From UBA6921 sp031363085 (lineage in GTDB: Bacteria > Pseudomonadota > Gammaproteobacteria > SG8-11): a stretch of 32,286 nucleotides of DNA. Within the stretch, counting starts at the first letter, position 1. Each line of letters opens with the position of its first letter. The position numbers and the translations under genes are program-made. Location of the stretch: positions 1 through 32,286 of the forward strand of contig JANLTU010000187.1 of NCBI GenBank assembly GCA_031363085.1, read 5' to 3'. Shown one piece after another: positions 7,933 to 15,637 of this stretch. The notes under the pieces are model-generated. The model did no database searches. It worked only from the letters and a program-made list of their open reading frames with translations, and was not told the DNA's origin.

Positions 7933-9317
7933 AAGTCGTCCTGATTAATCCTTACGAACTTGGCCGTCAACCCTTCGGTCTGGCTGAGCCGGCCGCGTGG
8001 CTGAAACGCGCAGGCTGCGAAGTGCAGTGTCTCGACCTTTCGCTGCAAATGCTCGAAACCGAGGTGTTGGCCGGCGCCGATCTGGTGGCCATCTATGTCG
8101 CGATGCACACCGCCACGCGTATTGCGGTCGCCGCGCTACCGCGCATCAAGCAACTTGCACCGCAAGCGCATCTGTGCGTCTACGGGTTATACGCGCCGAT
8201 GAATGAAATGATGCTGCGCAATCTTGGTGTCAAGACCGTGCTCGGCGGCGAAGTGGAGCCGGCGCTGGTGTCGTTGGTGCGGCGTTTAAAACAAGGCGAA
8301 GACAATATCCAAACCGAACCGGTCGTGAGTCTGGCAAAAATTGATTTCGTCATGCCGGATCGCACCGGCCTGCCGGCGCTGGCGCGCTACGCGCATTTGC
8401 TGGTAGGAGAAAACGAAACCCGCGTGGTCGGTTTTGCTGAAGGTTCGCGCGGCTGCAAACACCTGTGCCGTCATTGCCCGGTGGTGCCGGTCTATCAGGG
8501 GAAATTCCGTATTTTGCCGGTGGACGTGGTGATGCAGGATATCCGTCAACAAGTGGCGCTTGGTGCGCAGCACATCTCGTTCGGCGATCCGGATTTTTTT
8601 AATGGGCCGACGCATGCGCAGAAATTAATGCGCGCGCTGCACGCTGAATTTCCGCACGTGACCTATGACGCCACTATCAAAATCCAGCACTTGCTGGCGC
8701 ATGCCGACCTACTGCCATTACTAAAAGAAACCGGCTGCCTGTTCATCACCGCAGCGGTCGAGTCCGTGAATGACGAGATTCTGCTGCACCTCGACAAAAA
8801 CCACACCAATGCCGACTTCGGCCGCGCGGTGCAGTTGGTGCGCGCTGCTGGCATCGCACTCGCGCCGACCTTCGTACCATTTTCACCCTGGACCACGTTA
8901 GAAGGCTACGTAGCGTTACTGGCGCGCTTGGTCGAACTGGAGCTGATCGAGAGCGTACCGCCGATTCAACTTGCCATCCGCCTGCTGGTGCCGCAGGGTT
9001 CGGAGCTACTGAAATTGCCGGGATTTATGCAGTATCTGGACGCCTTCGATCCGACCTTGCTGGGTTACCCGTGGCACCATACCGATGCGCACGTCGACGC
9101 CTTGCACAAGGAAATTCAAGCCTGGGTGATGGAGGCGGAAAGCAAAAATATGCCACGTCGCGACATTTTTTCGTACATCTGGAAGGTTGCGCATGCCGCT
9201 GCCGGATTGCCGGCCCCGGCGTTGCCGCTGGGCGGCACGCACGCGCCCGGTCCGCGCTTGTCTGAGCCGTGGTATTGCTGCGCCGAACCGACGGATCAGC
9301 AATTACAGAGTTTTTAA
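7929..9317 (+). CDS. B12-binding radical SAM protein with CCAEP tail
   Basis: A 462-residue protein. Residues 1-125 resemble a cobalamin-binding Rossmann domain (VVLINPYELG start, ADLVAIYVAMHT, GGE at 107-109). The radical SAM core follows, with the cluster cysteines C176, C180 and C183 in GCKHLCRHC (CxxxCxxC). The C-terminus ends WYCCAEPTDQQLQSF, with C450-C451-A-E-P. This matches what I recall as the CUAEP/CCAEP-tail radical SAM family, in which some members have selenocysteine in place of one cysteine; here both codons are TGC. The ATG overlaps the ATP-grasp stop by 4 bases and has GAGG 8 nt upstream. A longer in-frame extension from 7476 is ruled out because it lies within the ATP-grasp gene. 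The reaction catalysed is unknown. Confidence 0.88.
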   Translation: MKVVLINPYELGRQPFGLAEPAAWLKRAGCEVQCLDLSLQMLETEVLAGADLVAIYVAMHTATRIAVAALPRIKQLAPQAHLCVYGLYAPMNEMMLRNLGVKTVLGGEVEPALVSLVRRLKQGEDNIQTEPVVSLAKIDFVMPDRTGLPALARYAHLLVGENETRVVGFAEGSRGCKHLCRHCPVVPVYQGKFRILPVDVVMQDIRQQVALGAQHISFGDPDFFNGPTHAQKLMRALHAEFPHVTYDATIKIQHLLAHADLLPLLKETGCLFITAAVESVNDEILLHLDKNHTNADFGRAVQLVRAAGIALAPTFVPFSPWTTLEGYVALLARLVELELIESVPPIQLAIRLLVPQGSELLKLPGFMQYLDAFDPTLLGYPWHHTDAHVDALHKEIQAWVMEAESKNMPRRDIFSYIWKVAHAAAGLPAPALPLGGTHAPGPRLSEPWYCCAEPTDQQLQSF

Positions 9318-9320
9318 GCG

Positions 9321-9737
9321 TTAAGTGGATACATCCGGAAACAGGTGCGCATATTTTGTGATCCATTCCAGCGCAGCTTCTTCGCCGTTTAAGCGCCGGC
9401 CCTCGGTTTTGAAAACTTCGCGTTTGTAGTGCTCGATGTGGCACACCTGCTCAACCATGCGGGTGCGGAAAAATTCTTCGTGATCGCTCAGCTCCACACC
9501 GATGTCGTAACCCATACCGCTGCGCTTGCACCACGCAATTTGGCCACGGGCTTCAAATCCTGGACTAATGAACGGCACGCGGATGGTCACCGGGGTTCCC
9601 AACGGCAAGGATGTTTTAGACTGAAATGATAGCCCCCCGAGGCTTACATTATTCAGTCGCTCGCGCCGCTCGCCCAACGCTTCGCCAACATCGAATTCGA
9701 TGGGAATGTCCGAAGGATGGCGAATGTACTTGCGCAT
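9321..9737 (-). CDS. PilZ-domain c-di-GMP-binding protein
   Basis: A 138-residue single-domain PilZ protein. The c-di-GMP motifs are intact: R2-x3-R6 in RKYIRHP at the N-terminus and N30-x-S32-x2-G35 in NVSLGG. The rest of the barrel follows with LGTPVTIRVP and a GMGYDIGVEL strand, then a roughly 50-residue helical tail ending near residue 138. The start is the ATG at 9735-9737; a TTG two codons upstream is possible. The stop lies 3 bp from the stop of the convergent radical SAM gene, with no terminator between. PilZ proteins of this size act as c-di-GMP adaptors for motility, pili or polysaccharide; the partner here is unknown. Confidence 0.85.
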   Translation of the reverse strand: MRKYIRHPSDIPIEFDVGEALGERRERLNNVSLGGLSFQSKTSLPLGTPVTIRVPFISPGFEARGQIAWCKRSGMGYDIGVELSDHEEFFRTRMVEQVCHIEHYKREVFKTEGRRLNGEEAALEWITKYAHLFPDVST

Positions 9738-9829
9738 ATTCAACCCAGTGTAGACAACGAATTCGCCGTAAACAAACGGTGTAGATGCTACCTAGTCACT
9801 GTAATGGAGTACGAGAAAATTACCAGCCA

Positions 9830-9847
9830 AACAATGCCACAATTGTT
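9830..9847. promoter_or_regulatory. Dyad AACAAT-N6-ATTGTT upstream of the small RNA promoter
   Basis: A perfect 6+6 inverted repeat with a 6-base spacer is centred about 57 bp before the predicted small RNA start. That is a position where activators often bind. It also lies about 95 bp upstream of the PilZ start on the other strand. No regulator is assigned. Confidence 0.35.
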
Positions 9848-9860
9848 CACACAAGAATTT

Positions 9861-9889
9861 TTGCAAATTGTCTTCTAGCCGACTATATT
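9861..9889 (+). promoter_or_regulatory. Sigma-70 promoter of the candidate small RNA
   Basis: TTGCAA (9861-9866) and TATATT (9884-9889) are separated by exactly 17 bp. The -10 matches consensus at five of six positions and the -35 at four of six. Transcription would begin near the A at 9894 or 9896. Confidence 0.6.
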
Positions 9890-9893
9890 TTCT

Positions 9894-10006
9894 ACAGCCG
9901 CAAGGCTGGCTGCGCGATGCGACCCTTCCAACGGCCCCCCAGCTGAAAGTTACATCGCGCAGTCGCTGTCGACCCAATTGAGCCCGCTTTCGAGCGGGCT
10001 TTTTTT
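9894..10006 (+). ncRNA. Candidate intergenic small RNA of about 113 nt
   Basis: No ORF of note lies on the plus strand here, yet the stretch has a promoter, three strong stems and an intrinsic terminator. Stem 1 is CAGCC-GCAA-GGCTG at 9895-9908, with a GNRA tetraloop. Stem 2 is a perfect 10-bp helix, CTGCGCGATG (9910-9919) with CATCGCGCAG (9953-9962). It encloses a 33-nt C-rich loop containing CCCTTCC and GGCCCCCC, which could pair with G-rich ribosome-binding sites. A single-stranded linker follows, then the terminator with seven T residues, the kind of tail Hfq binds. Both flanking genes (PilZ, tpm) are on the minus strand, so the unit stands alone. It does not resemble 6S, 4.5S, tmRNA, RNase P or Csr/Rsm RNAs as I know them. 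Confidence 0.6.
9981..10006 (+). terminator. Intrinsic terminator of the candidate small RNA
   Basis: AGCCCGCT (9981-9988) pairs perfectly with AGCGGGCT (9993-10000) around a TTCG tetraloop. Seven T residues run from 10000 to 10006. The opposite strand lacks a U-tract, so it acts only on plus-strand transcripts. Confidence 0.85.
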
Positions 10007-10031
10007 ATTCTCTTGCAGTTACCTCAGCCCC

Positions 10032-10703
10032 TTATAGCTCTGATGTATCGTTCCTCTTGAGCGCGTATACACGTTCGTCCAAGCGCGTTAAGCCACGTTC
10101 TTTAAGCCGTGGATTATCGTCAAGCGTATTACGCACCAACAGGCTGCTTACGGTAAACCGGTCGTCATACAACGTGTGAACTTCCGCGTCGCTGACGGCA
10201 AACGGAGGGCCTTGCATCTGCTGTGCGGGGTAATCCAATGCCACTAGCAAGGCGGGTACGTTCGGGACTAACAACCGCGTCATGTGCTGCACATAGCGCG
10301 TGCGCAGCAGGGGCGGCAACGCCACCAGCGATGCACGATCATAAACGGCACGCACCTGCGACAAGTGCTGCAACTTAAGCGCGAAATAATCTCCACAATA
10401 TATTTTGTAACCTTGTGATTCGAACAAGATCAGCCCATCAATTTCGCGACGTGTCGGCACCATGCGCTGTTCATCAAAAAAATTCTCCACCGCAATCAAG
10501 CTGAGCTCCACGCCCACTACCGTATGGCCGCGCGCGCGCAACCACACCATGTCTTGGCTCTTTCCACACAAGGGGACAAATACTTGGGACTGACTGTCGG
10601 TAATCAAAGCGCCCCAAAACTGTTCGAGGTAAGGATTGATCCGGTCTTGGTGAAAACCAATTTCATTCCGCTGCCATCGTTCAATCCAAAATTCAGGTTC
10701 CAT
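10032..10703 (-). CDS. tpm: Thiopurine S-methyltransferase (bacterial TPMT)
   Basis: A 223-residue class I SAM-dependent methyltransferase, about the usual length of bacterial TPMTs. Family hallmarks are the N-terminal FWIERWQRNEIGFHQ, the SAM loop VFVPLCGKSQDMVWL at 41-55, GHTVVGVELS at 59-68, and CGDYFAL followed by VYDRASLVALP. These enzymes methylate thiopurines in vitro and are linked to methylation of tellurium and selenium oxyanions in Pseudomonas. The native substrate here is not known. The ATG at 10701-10703 has AAGGAG 5 nt upstream; an in-frame ATG at 10739 lacks such a site. The gene diverges from the DUF3579 gene and has no obvious operon partner. Confidence 0.93.
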   Translation of the reverse strand: MEPEFWIERWQRNEIGFHQDRINPYLEQFWGALITDSQSQVFVPLCGKSQDMVWLRARGHTVVGVELSLIAVENFFDEQRMVPTRREIDGLILFESQGYKIYCGDYFALKLQHLSQVRAVYDRASLVALPPLLRTRYVQHMTRLLVPNVPALLVALDYPAQQMQGPPFAVSDAEVHTLYDDRFTVSSLLVRNTLDDNPRLKERGLTRLDERVYALKRNDTSEL

Positions 10704-10944
10704 AACACTCCTTGGTCTGATAAAAATTTGGAACCGCATGCCGATTTAGTAATCGTATGGGGGTGTTACACTAGATGCATCATTATTGATACAGACATGA
10801 TAAGTACAACGGTAACAGGAATAATTAACTTTCACGATTCCAGGTCCGGTTCTAAACTACCTTGGCCTGTGAAACTTTCCCGCGCGTGCCAACGCGGTTT
10901 TACCATAGCTTAAGCGTGATGCGCACCGCTGGTTACCCAAAAAG

Positions 10945-11268
10945 ATGACGAACCTGTCCACAAAAATCACCATAAAAGGCCTGACCAACGACGGGAAGAA
11001 GTTTCGTCCCAGCGATTGGGCTGAGCGACTGACCGCATCAGTGGCCACTTTTGGCCGTGGACGGCGCATGATCTTCCACCCGAGTGTGCACATGGTGACC
11101 ATTGAGGGTGTCAGTTGCGTCGTTGTGAATTCTGAATTAGAACAGCAAGATCCAATGTTGTTCGGCTTTTTAATGGACTTTGGTAAAGGCAATAATCTAC
11201 AGATTGTTCGCAATGAGAACGAAATCCCCCCAGTAGTGCCACAGAAAGAGACCACTCAGCGGCGCTGA
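10945..11268 (+). CDS. DUF3579 family protein
   Basis: A 107-residue small protein with the DUF3579 signature: ITIKGLTNDGKKFRPSDWAERL near the N-terminus, then a GVSCVVVNSELEQQDP strand and an LMDFGKGNNLQI helix near the end. This family is common in beta- and some gammaproteobacteria and has no established function. No signal peptide or membrane segment is present. The ribosome-binding site is weak. The preceding 240 bp separates it from divergent tpm and presumably holds both promoters, but none is clear. It is followed convergently by the CBS-pair gene after 10 bp. Confidence 0.85.
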   Translation: MTNLSTKITIKGLTNDGKKFRPSDWAERLTASVATFGRGRRMIFHPSVHMVTIEGVSCVVVNSELEQQDPMLFGFLMDFGKGNNLQIVRNENEIPPVVPQKETTQRR

Positions 11269-11278
11269 CAATAGTACG

Positions 11279-11737
11279 CTATGCGCTCTCTTCGTCCGGC
11301 CAGTGCTTGATGTAATTTTTCAGCAACTTGTTTTCGAACTCAGTCTTGGTCATCAGCGCATGCACGATGTCGCCGATGGAAATCAAGCCGATGAGTTTCC
11401 CGTCGCCGATGACCGGTAAGTGACGAATACGTTGTTTAGTCGGATTACGCGTCATCAAATCCATCGCATGTTCGAGGCTGTCCTCGCCGGTGCAGGTCAC
11501 CAATGTTTTTGCCATGATGTCATGCACGGTCATGTTGATTAGATTCACGCTGTGCTGGCCTGCTGCCCACACCACGTCGCGTTCGGTTACAATCCCGACA
11601 ATTTTCTCGCGCTGCATTACCACCAGCGAACCAATTCGGTTATGAATCATCAAGCGAACCGCTTCGGCCACCGGCTGTTCCGGCGCAATTGAGTGGCATT
11701 GCTGCCCTTTCTTTTCGAGGATGTGGGAAATTTTCAT
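11279..11737 (-). CDS. CBS-domain pair protein
   Basis: A 152-residue protein consisting of two CBS motifs and little else. The first spans about residues 8-60 (AVRLMIHNRIGSLVVM then IVGIVTERDVV). The second spans about 72-132 (MDLMTRNPTKQRIRHLPVI then LIGLISIGDIVHAL). Stand-alone CBS pairs bind adenine nucleotides or SAM and act as regulatory modules. The short C-terminal tail has no added domain. The ATG is at 11735-11737, with only a weak upstream AAGG. The gene diverges from rimO across 143 bp. The regulated partner cannot be told from the context. Confidence 0.88.
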   Translation of the reverse strand: MKISHILEKKGQQCHSIAPEQPVAEAVRLMIHNRIGSLVVMQREKIVGIVTERDVVWAAGQHSVNLINMTVHDIMAKTLVTCTGEDSLEHAMDLMTRNPTKQRIRHLPVIGDGKLIGLISIGDIVHALMTKTEFENKLLKNYIKHWPDEESA

Positions 11738-11880
11738 GGGCGTTTTAACCTTTTGCGGAGCAGCGCTGGGTTTTACAAAGCACCACCATCATAGAGATAG
11801 GCCCTGAGCGACGTCAACGTGCTGTCTGCGCGCCCCTGAAAGCAGATAGAATACCGGTCAACTTTCGCATTCTGATACCT

Positions 11881-13296
11881 ATGAAAAACCCTTCTCCTGC
11901 TCTAAAAACCAATACCTCATCGCGCAAGCAACCACGCACTGTACCGAAGGTCGGATTTGTAAGCTTGGGCTGCCCCAAGGCTCTGGTTGATTCCGAACAC
12001 ATCATTACTCAACTTCGCGCGGAAGGATACGAGATCAGCCCAAACTATACCGATGCTGATTTGGTCGTTATTAACACCTGCGGCTTTATCGATGCCGCTG
12101 TGGAAGAGTCATTGGAAACCATCGGCGAAGCGTTGGCCGAAAACGGCAAAGTAATCGTCACAGGTTGTTTGGGTGCCAAAGATAACGTGGTGCTTGACCA
12201 TTATCCGCAGGTACTGGCAGTGACTGGACCACACGCGCTGCAAGAAGTCATGTCAGCGGTACACACACACCTGCCACCACGACACGATCCGTTCACCAGC
12301 CTGATTCCGCCGCAGGGAATAAAGCTCACGCCCAAGCACTATGCCTACCTGAAAATTTCAGAAGGCTGTAATCATCGCTGCACCTTCTGCATTATTCCGT
12401 CGTTACGCGGCGACTTAGTCAGCCGCCCCGTCGGCGACGTGTTACGCGAAGCCGAGAATTTAGTCAAGGCCGGCACCAAAGAGTTGTTGGTCATCTCGCA
12501 AGACACTAGTGCCTACGGCGTGGACGTTAAATACCGCACCGGATTTTGGGGCGGGCGCCCGGTAAAAGCACATATCACCGATCTGGCACGCGAGCTGGGT
12601 GAACTCGGGGCATGGGTGCGCTTGCATTACGTCTACCCCTATCCGCATGTTGACGACATTATTCCTCTGATGGCCGACGGTAAAATACTTCCGTACTTGG
12701 ACGTGCCGTTTCAACATGCCAGCCCATGCATTCTCAAAGCGATGAAACGCCCGGCGAGCTCTGCGAACACCTTGCAACGCATCCGTCGCTGGCGTGAGAT
12801 CTGCCCCGAATTGGTCATCCGCAGCACGTTCATCGTTGGCTTTCCCGGTGAAACCGACGCGGACTTTGAAATGCTGCTTGAATTTTTGCATGAAGCGCAA
12901 ATTGATCACGCCGGCTGCTTCGCCTACTCGGCGGTGGACGGCGCGAACGCGAATCGCCTGGATAATCCGGTACCCGAAGCAATCAAGCACGACCGTCTTG
13001 AGCAGTTCATGGCAACGCAAGCGGAAATCAGCGCCGCGCGCTTGGCCAGACTCATCGGCACCCGCATGACCGTCGTAGTCGACGCGCTCGGCGAGAACGG
13101 ACAAGTCATCGCACGTAGTAAAGGTCAGGCACCTGAAATCGATGGTGTGGTTTACGTTCAAGCGGCGACACCCGCGCGTGCCGCATCACCGCACAAAGTC
13201 AGCGCAGCAGGAAACATCGGTGACCACTTGGTCGTAGAAGTCGTGCACACCGATGAACACGATTTAATCGCCTGCGCGCTTCCCAGTACCTCCTAA
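11881..13296 (+). CDS. rimO: Ribosomal protein S12 methylthiotransferase RimO
   Basis: A 471-residue radical SAM methylthiotransferase that adds a methylthio group to the conserved aspartate of ribosomal protein S12. The N-terminal domain has the auxiliary-cluster cysteines C31 (SLGCPKA), C67 (INTCGF) and C96 (VTGCLG). The radical SAM cluster is C163, C167 and C170 in GCNHRCTFC. SLGCPKALVDSE and the following HYVYPYPHVDD segment mark RimO rather than the tRNA-modifying MiaB. A TRAM-like beta domain occupies about the last 90 residues. About 20 residues precede the conserved start, somewhat longer than common. The ribosome-binding site is weak. Confidence 0.96.
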   Translation: MKNPSPALKTNTSSRKQPRTVPKVGFVSLGCPKALVDSEHIITQLRAEGYEISPNYTDADLVVINTCGFIDAAVEESLETIGEALAENGKVIVTGCLGAKDNVVLDHYPQVLAVTGPHALQEVMSAVHTHLPPRHDPFTSLIPPQGIKLTPKHYAYLKISEGCNHRCTFCIIPSLRGDLVSRPVGDVLREAENLVKAGTKELLVISQDTSAYGVDVKYRTGFWGGRPVKAHITDLARELGELGAWVRLHYVYPYPHVDDIIPLMADGKILPYLDVPFQHASPCILKAMKRPASSANTLQRIRRWREICPELVIRSTFIVGFPGETDADFEMLLEFLHEAQIDHAGCFAYSAVDGANANRLDNPVPEAIKHDRLEQFMATQAEISAARLARLIGTRMTVVVDALGENGQVIARSKGQAPEIDGVVYVQAATPARAASPHKVSAAGNIGDHLVVEVVHTDEHDLIACALPSTS

Positions 13297-13456
13297 TCGC
13301 AAACAACCTCGCCGACCTGCGTCGGCTGCGTTATACGCGCTCCTAAATACCAAAATCAAAATACGCCCTGAATCAGGTAATTCCGAGAACTTAATCGCAA
13401 ACCAAGTCACCATTGGGTCACGGAAGGTGCCTGTCAGCAATGTAATGATTATTTTG

Positions 13457-13472
13457 TTGGATCTAGATCCAA
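13457..13472. promoter_or_regulatory. 16-bp perfect palindrome upstream of the DUF1631-like gene
   Basis: TTGGATCTAGATCCAA is a perfect palindrome 28 bp before the start codon at 13501, placed like an operator. The rest of 13297-13500 contains only a short GCCGAC-CTGC-GTCGGC hairpin (13311-13326) without a T-tract. Confidence 0.4.
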
Positions 13473-13500
13473 TTAGGCTGAACACTCAACGGGGGCAGTA

Positions 13501-14631
13501 ATGAACGCACGGGTACATGTCGCAGTCTCGCAGCAAGCCAATATGCATGCAGACACGCCTCCGGTAACAGCATCTAACACCGCCGCGACACTCATCAAAA
13601 CCCGAACAACAGAATTTATTGAACAACGTCTGAGCTTTTTCCAAAACAACGTCGATGATTTTTTGTTTGAGCTGGCGGGAAAAACACGCGACGAAGACCT
13701 TAATTATCTGTACCTGGATACCATTAGCCGGCTACGCAACAAACGCGATGCGTTGAAAAATATTTTTGTCGCCAACTTCGAACAGCTCTGTCAAGACGCG
13801 ACGCCTTACCAACCTACCAAGGTTGTTGCTGTCGCTACGGACAGCGCCGCAATCGACAAATTGTTACTTCGAGGCAACGACGATCTTGAAGCAGCGATTG
13901 CAATGAAAAACATCGTTGAGCAAGCGCAACGACGTTATGCCAGCCAATTGTCTGCGTTGCATGCAGCGACACCGGTTGCTCAGCATCCATGCCTCACGGC
14001 GGTGTCGCCGGTATTATTGTGTGTTGCCTGGAAACAGGCGGTTGATACTCTCAAACTGTCATTGAAAGCAAAGTTTGTGGTTTATAAGCTGTTTTCAAAA
14101 TTTGTCCTCGACGATCTAGCCAATCTGTACCGCGATTTGCTTGCTGATCTCGGCAGCGGGATACCCACGGCGACGGCAAGCCAAGTAGTTACCGAACAGA
14201 GTGCGGAGGACTCGATTGAAACATCCGAGCCACCTCCCGTAGTTTCCATGCCTGCAGCTACTACGACGACGGATATTCCCATTGTGCAGAAGCTACACGG
14301 CCGCAAACTCCCCGATGCAATTCACCAATTTTTATTTACGGTCTGGTCTGAGGTGTTGGTACAGATCAAAACCCAGAAAGGAACCGACAGCTCCGCGTGG
14401 ACTGGGGCAATGCAGGTCATCGATGACCTCGCAGTAGTCACTCAATTCAAACAAACAGCGCTAAATTCGGCGCGGCTCCTGGAAATTATCCCCAGACTAC
14501 TCTGCAACTTGCAAAACGGATTGAGCTTGGTTACTTACGAAAAGCAAAAGAAAGAACAACTGTTTAATCAATTGCTGACGTTGCATGCCCGTGCGATTCA
14601 AAGCCGTAAAACAAGCCCGTTAAGCGGGTAG
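13501..14631 (+). CDS. Short DUF1631-like protein
   Basis: A 376-residue protein that I match to DUF1631 by pattern. An early segment VDDFLFELAGKT is followed by SRLRNKRDALKNIF, then a DDLEAAIAMKNIV helix. Next come a VVYKLFSKFVLDDLANLYRDLLADLG stretch (about residues 200-225) and a C-terminal VWSEVLVQIKTQKG..SSAW segment. Typical DUF1631 proteins are about twice as long, with a long middle and a C-terminal PilZ-like part. Here a Thr/Pro/Ala-rich linker (about 226-270) replaces the middle and the C-terminal part is absent. The ATG has GGGGG 5-6 nt upstream. The function is unknown; other members are linked to c-di-GMP-type regulation only by association. Confidence 0.6.
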   Translation: MNARVHVAVSQQANMHADTPPVTASNTAATLIKTRTTEFIEQRLSFFQNNVDDFLFELAGKTRDEDLNYLYLDTISRLRNKRDALKNIFVANFEQLCQDATPYQPTKVVAVATDSAAIDKLLLRGNDDLEAAIAMKNIVEQAQRRYASQLSALHAATPVAQHPCLTAVSPVLLCVAWKQAVDTLKLSLKAKFVVYKLFSKFVLDDLANLYRDLLADLGSGIPTATASQVVTEQSAEDSIETSEPPPVVSMPAATTTTDIPIVQKLHGRKLPDAIHQFLFTVWSEVLVQIKTQKGTDSSAWTGAMQVIDDLAVVTQFKQTALNSARLLEIIPRLLCNLQNGLSLVTYEKQKKEQLFNQLLTLHARAIQSRKTSPLSG

Positions 14632-14651
14632 TCGACCGCTTCGCTGAAGGA

Positions 14652-14921
14652 TTATTGCTGCCGCAGGTGCTGCCATGATCCCGGTGGCATTTGCAGGTAG
14701 TAGCCTTGTTGCTGTAATCGTTCCATCACTTGCATTACGTCCACCTGCGCCAGTTTGCGCTGTGGGTGCAATTCCAACGACATCACCCACGAAAGCGAGC
14801 CAAGCATATCGAGCAACGCTTGCGGTACGCGCGCAAAATCGCTTTCTCGCTCCACGTAGAGATAACTGTCCGCTTTCTTGGCACTGCGGTAGATCGCGCA
14901 CGGTACGCACGTAGAGCTCAC
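14652..14921 (-). CDS. ycgL: YcgL-domain protein
   Basis: An 89-residue protein matching the YcgL family, small gammaproteobacterial proteins of unknown biochemical role. The conserved start CAIYRSAKKADSYLYVE is followed by DFARVPQALLDMLG and the end YYLQMPPG. The start is a GTG at 14919-14921, which overlaps the yceH stop as GTGA. A purine-rich GGAGGAGG lies about 13 nt upstream inside yceH. Translational coupling to yceH is likely. The stop is 20 bp from the stop of the convergent DUF1631-like gene. Confidence 0.88.
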   Translation of the reverse strand: MSSTCVPCAIYRSAKKADSYLYVERESDFARVPQALLDMLGSLSWVMSLELHPQRKLAQVDVMQVMERLQQQGYYLQMPPGSWQHLRQQ

Positions 14922-15598
14922 GACGAGCTTTCCTCCTCCTTCTTCCCTAGCAACTGATCGAGCTGCTGCCGGAGATCCGATACTTCGCTACGCAATACCG
15001 CGACCTCTTGTTCCAAGGCCGTGACGCGATCAGCAGCGGATGCGGGCACTGCCTCAACCTGAGGTTCCTGCGTTATGTCTTCTGTCGGAAGTTCTGTAAA
15101 CAGTTGTGCGTGGCGGACATCACGCCGTCCCAGCTGACGCGGCAATTCCGTGACGAAGGGGCCGTCCTCGCGAGTACGCAATTTTTGCACGGTGGCTTCC
15201 ACTTGGGCGACATCGGCGAACTCGGTCAGGCGACCCGCGTGCGTGCGCAACTCGCCAAGAGTTTGCGGCCCACGCACCAGCAGCTCGCACAATACGGCCA
15301 ATTCCTGCACAGAAAAATCCATGGCGTTGGTAATCGGATTGCTGAGACGATGGGCAAATTTAGAGACGCGGCTGCCGGATGAACTCTTGGGCACGACCAG
15401 ACGTTTTTTTATCAAGGCATCGAGCGTGTCCTGCACGCTGGACTCGCCCAGCTCCATCACCGGATTCCGGTTCGACTTCTGGTTACACGCATTGGTCAAT
15501 GCGTTAAGCGACAACGGGTAATAGTCGGGCGTGCTCATTTCCTTTTCAATCAGGCATCCGAGTACGCGCGCTTCAAGCAGATTCAAGGCAATTTTCAA
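14918..15598 (-). CDS. yceH: YceH/DUF480 (UPF0502) winged-helix protein
   Basis: A 226-residue protein of the YceH family, with two winged-helix-like units and a C-terminal coiled coil. The hallmark N-terminus is LLEARVLGCLIEKEMSTPDYYPLSLNAL, followed by ACNQKSNRNPV and a second unit with ELAVLCELLVRGPQTLGELR. Residues about 188-220 form a heptad-rich coiled coil. The start is a TTG at 15596-15598: an in-frame TGA lies immediately upstream, GGAG sits 7 nt before it, and the alignment with other YceH N-termini begins exactly there. It overlaps ycgL by 4 bases at its end. Confidence 0.9.
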   Translation of the reverse strand: MKIALNLLEARVLGCLIEKEMSTPDYYPLSLNALTNACNQKSNRNPVMELGESSVQDTLDALIKKRLVVPKSSSGSRVSKFAHRLSNPITNAMDFSVQELAVLCELLVRGPQTLGELRTHAGRLTEFADVAQVEATVQKLRTREDGPFVTELPRQLGRRDVRHAQLFTELPTEDITQEPQVEAVPASAADRVTALEQEVAVLRSEVSDLRQQLDQLLGKKEEESSS

Positions 15599-15637
15599 TC
15601 ATTTGCTCCATGCCATGGTTTGAATGCAACTTGAGAA

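Noticed and set aside
10880..10901. CCGCG/CGCGG stem followed by TTTT between tpm and the DUF3579 gene
   Set aside because: Only five pairs with an 8-base loop and four T residues, and no plus-strand transcript is expected to end there.
13311..13326. Hairpin GCCGAC-CTGC-GTCGGC after rimO
   Set aside because: There is no T-tract downstream, so it is not a convincing intrinsic terminator.
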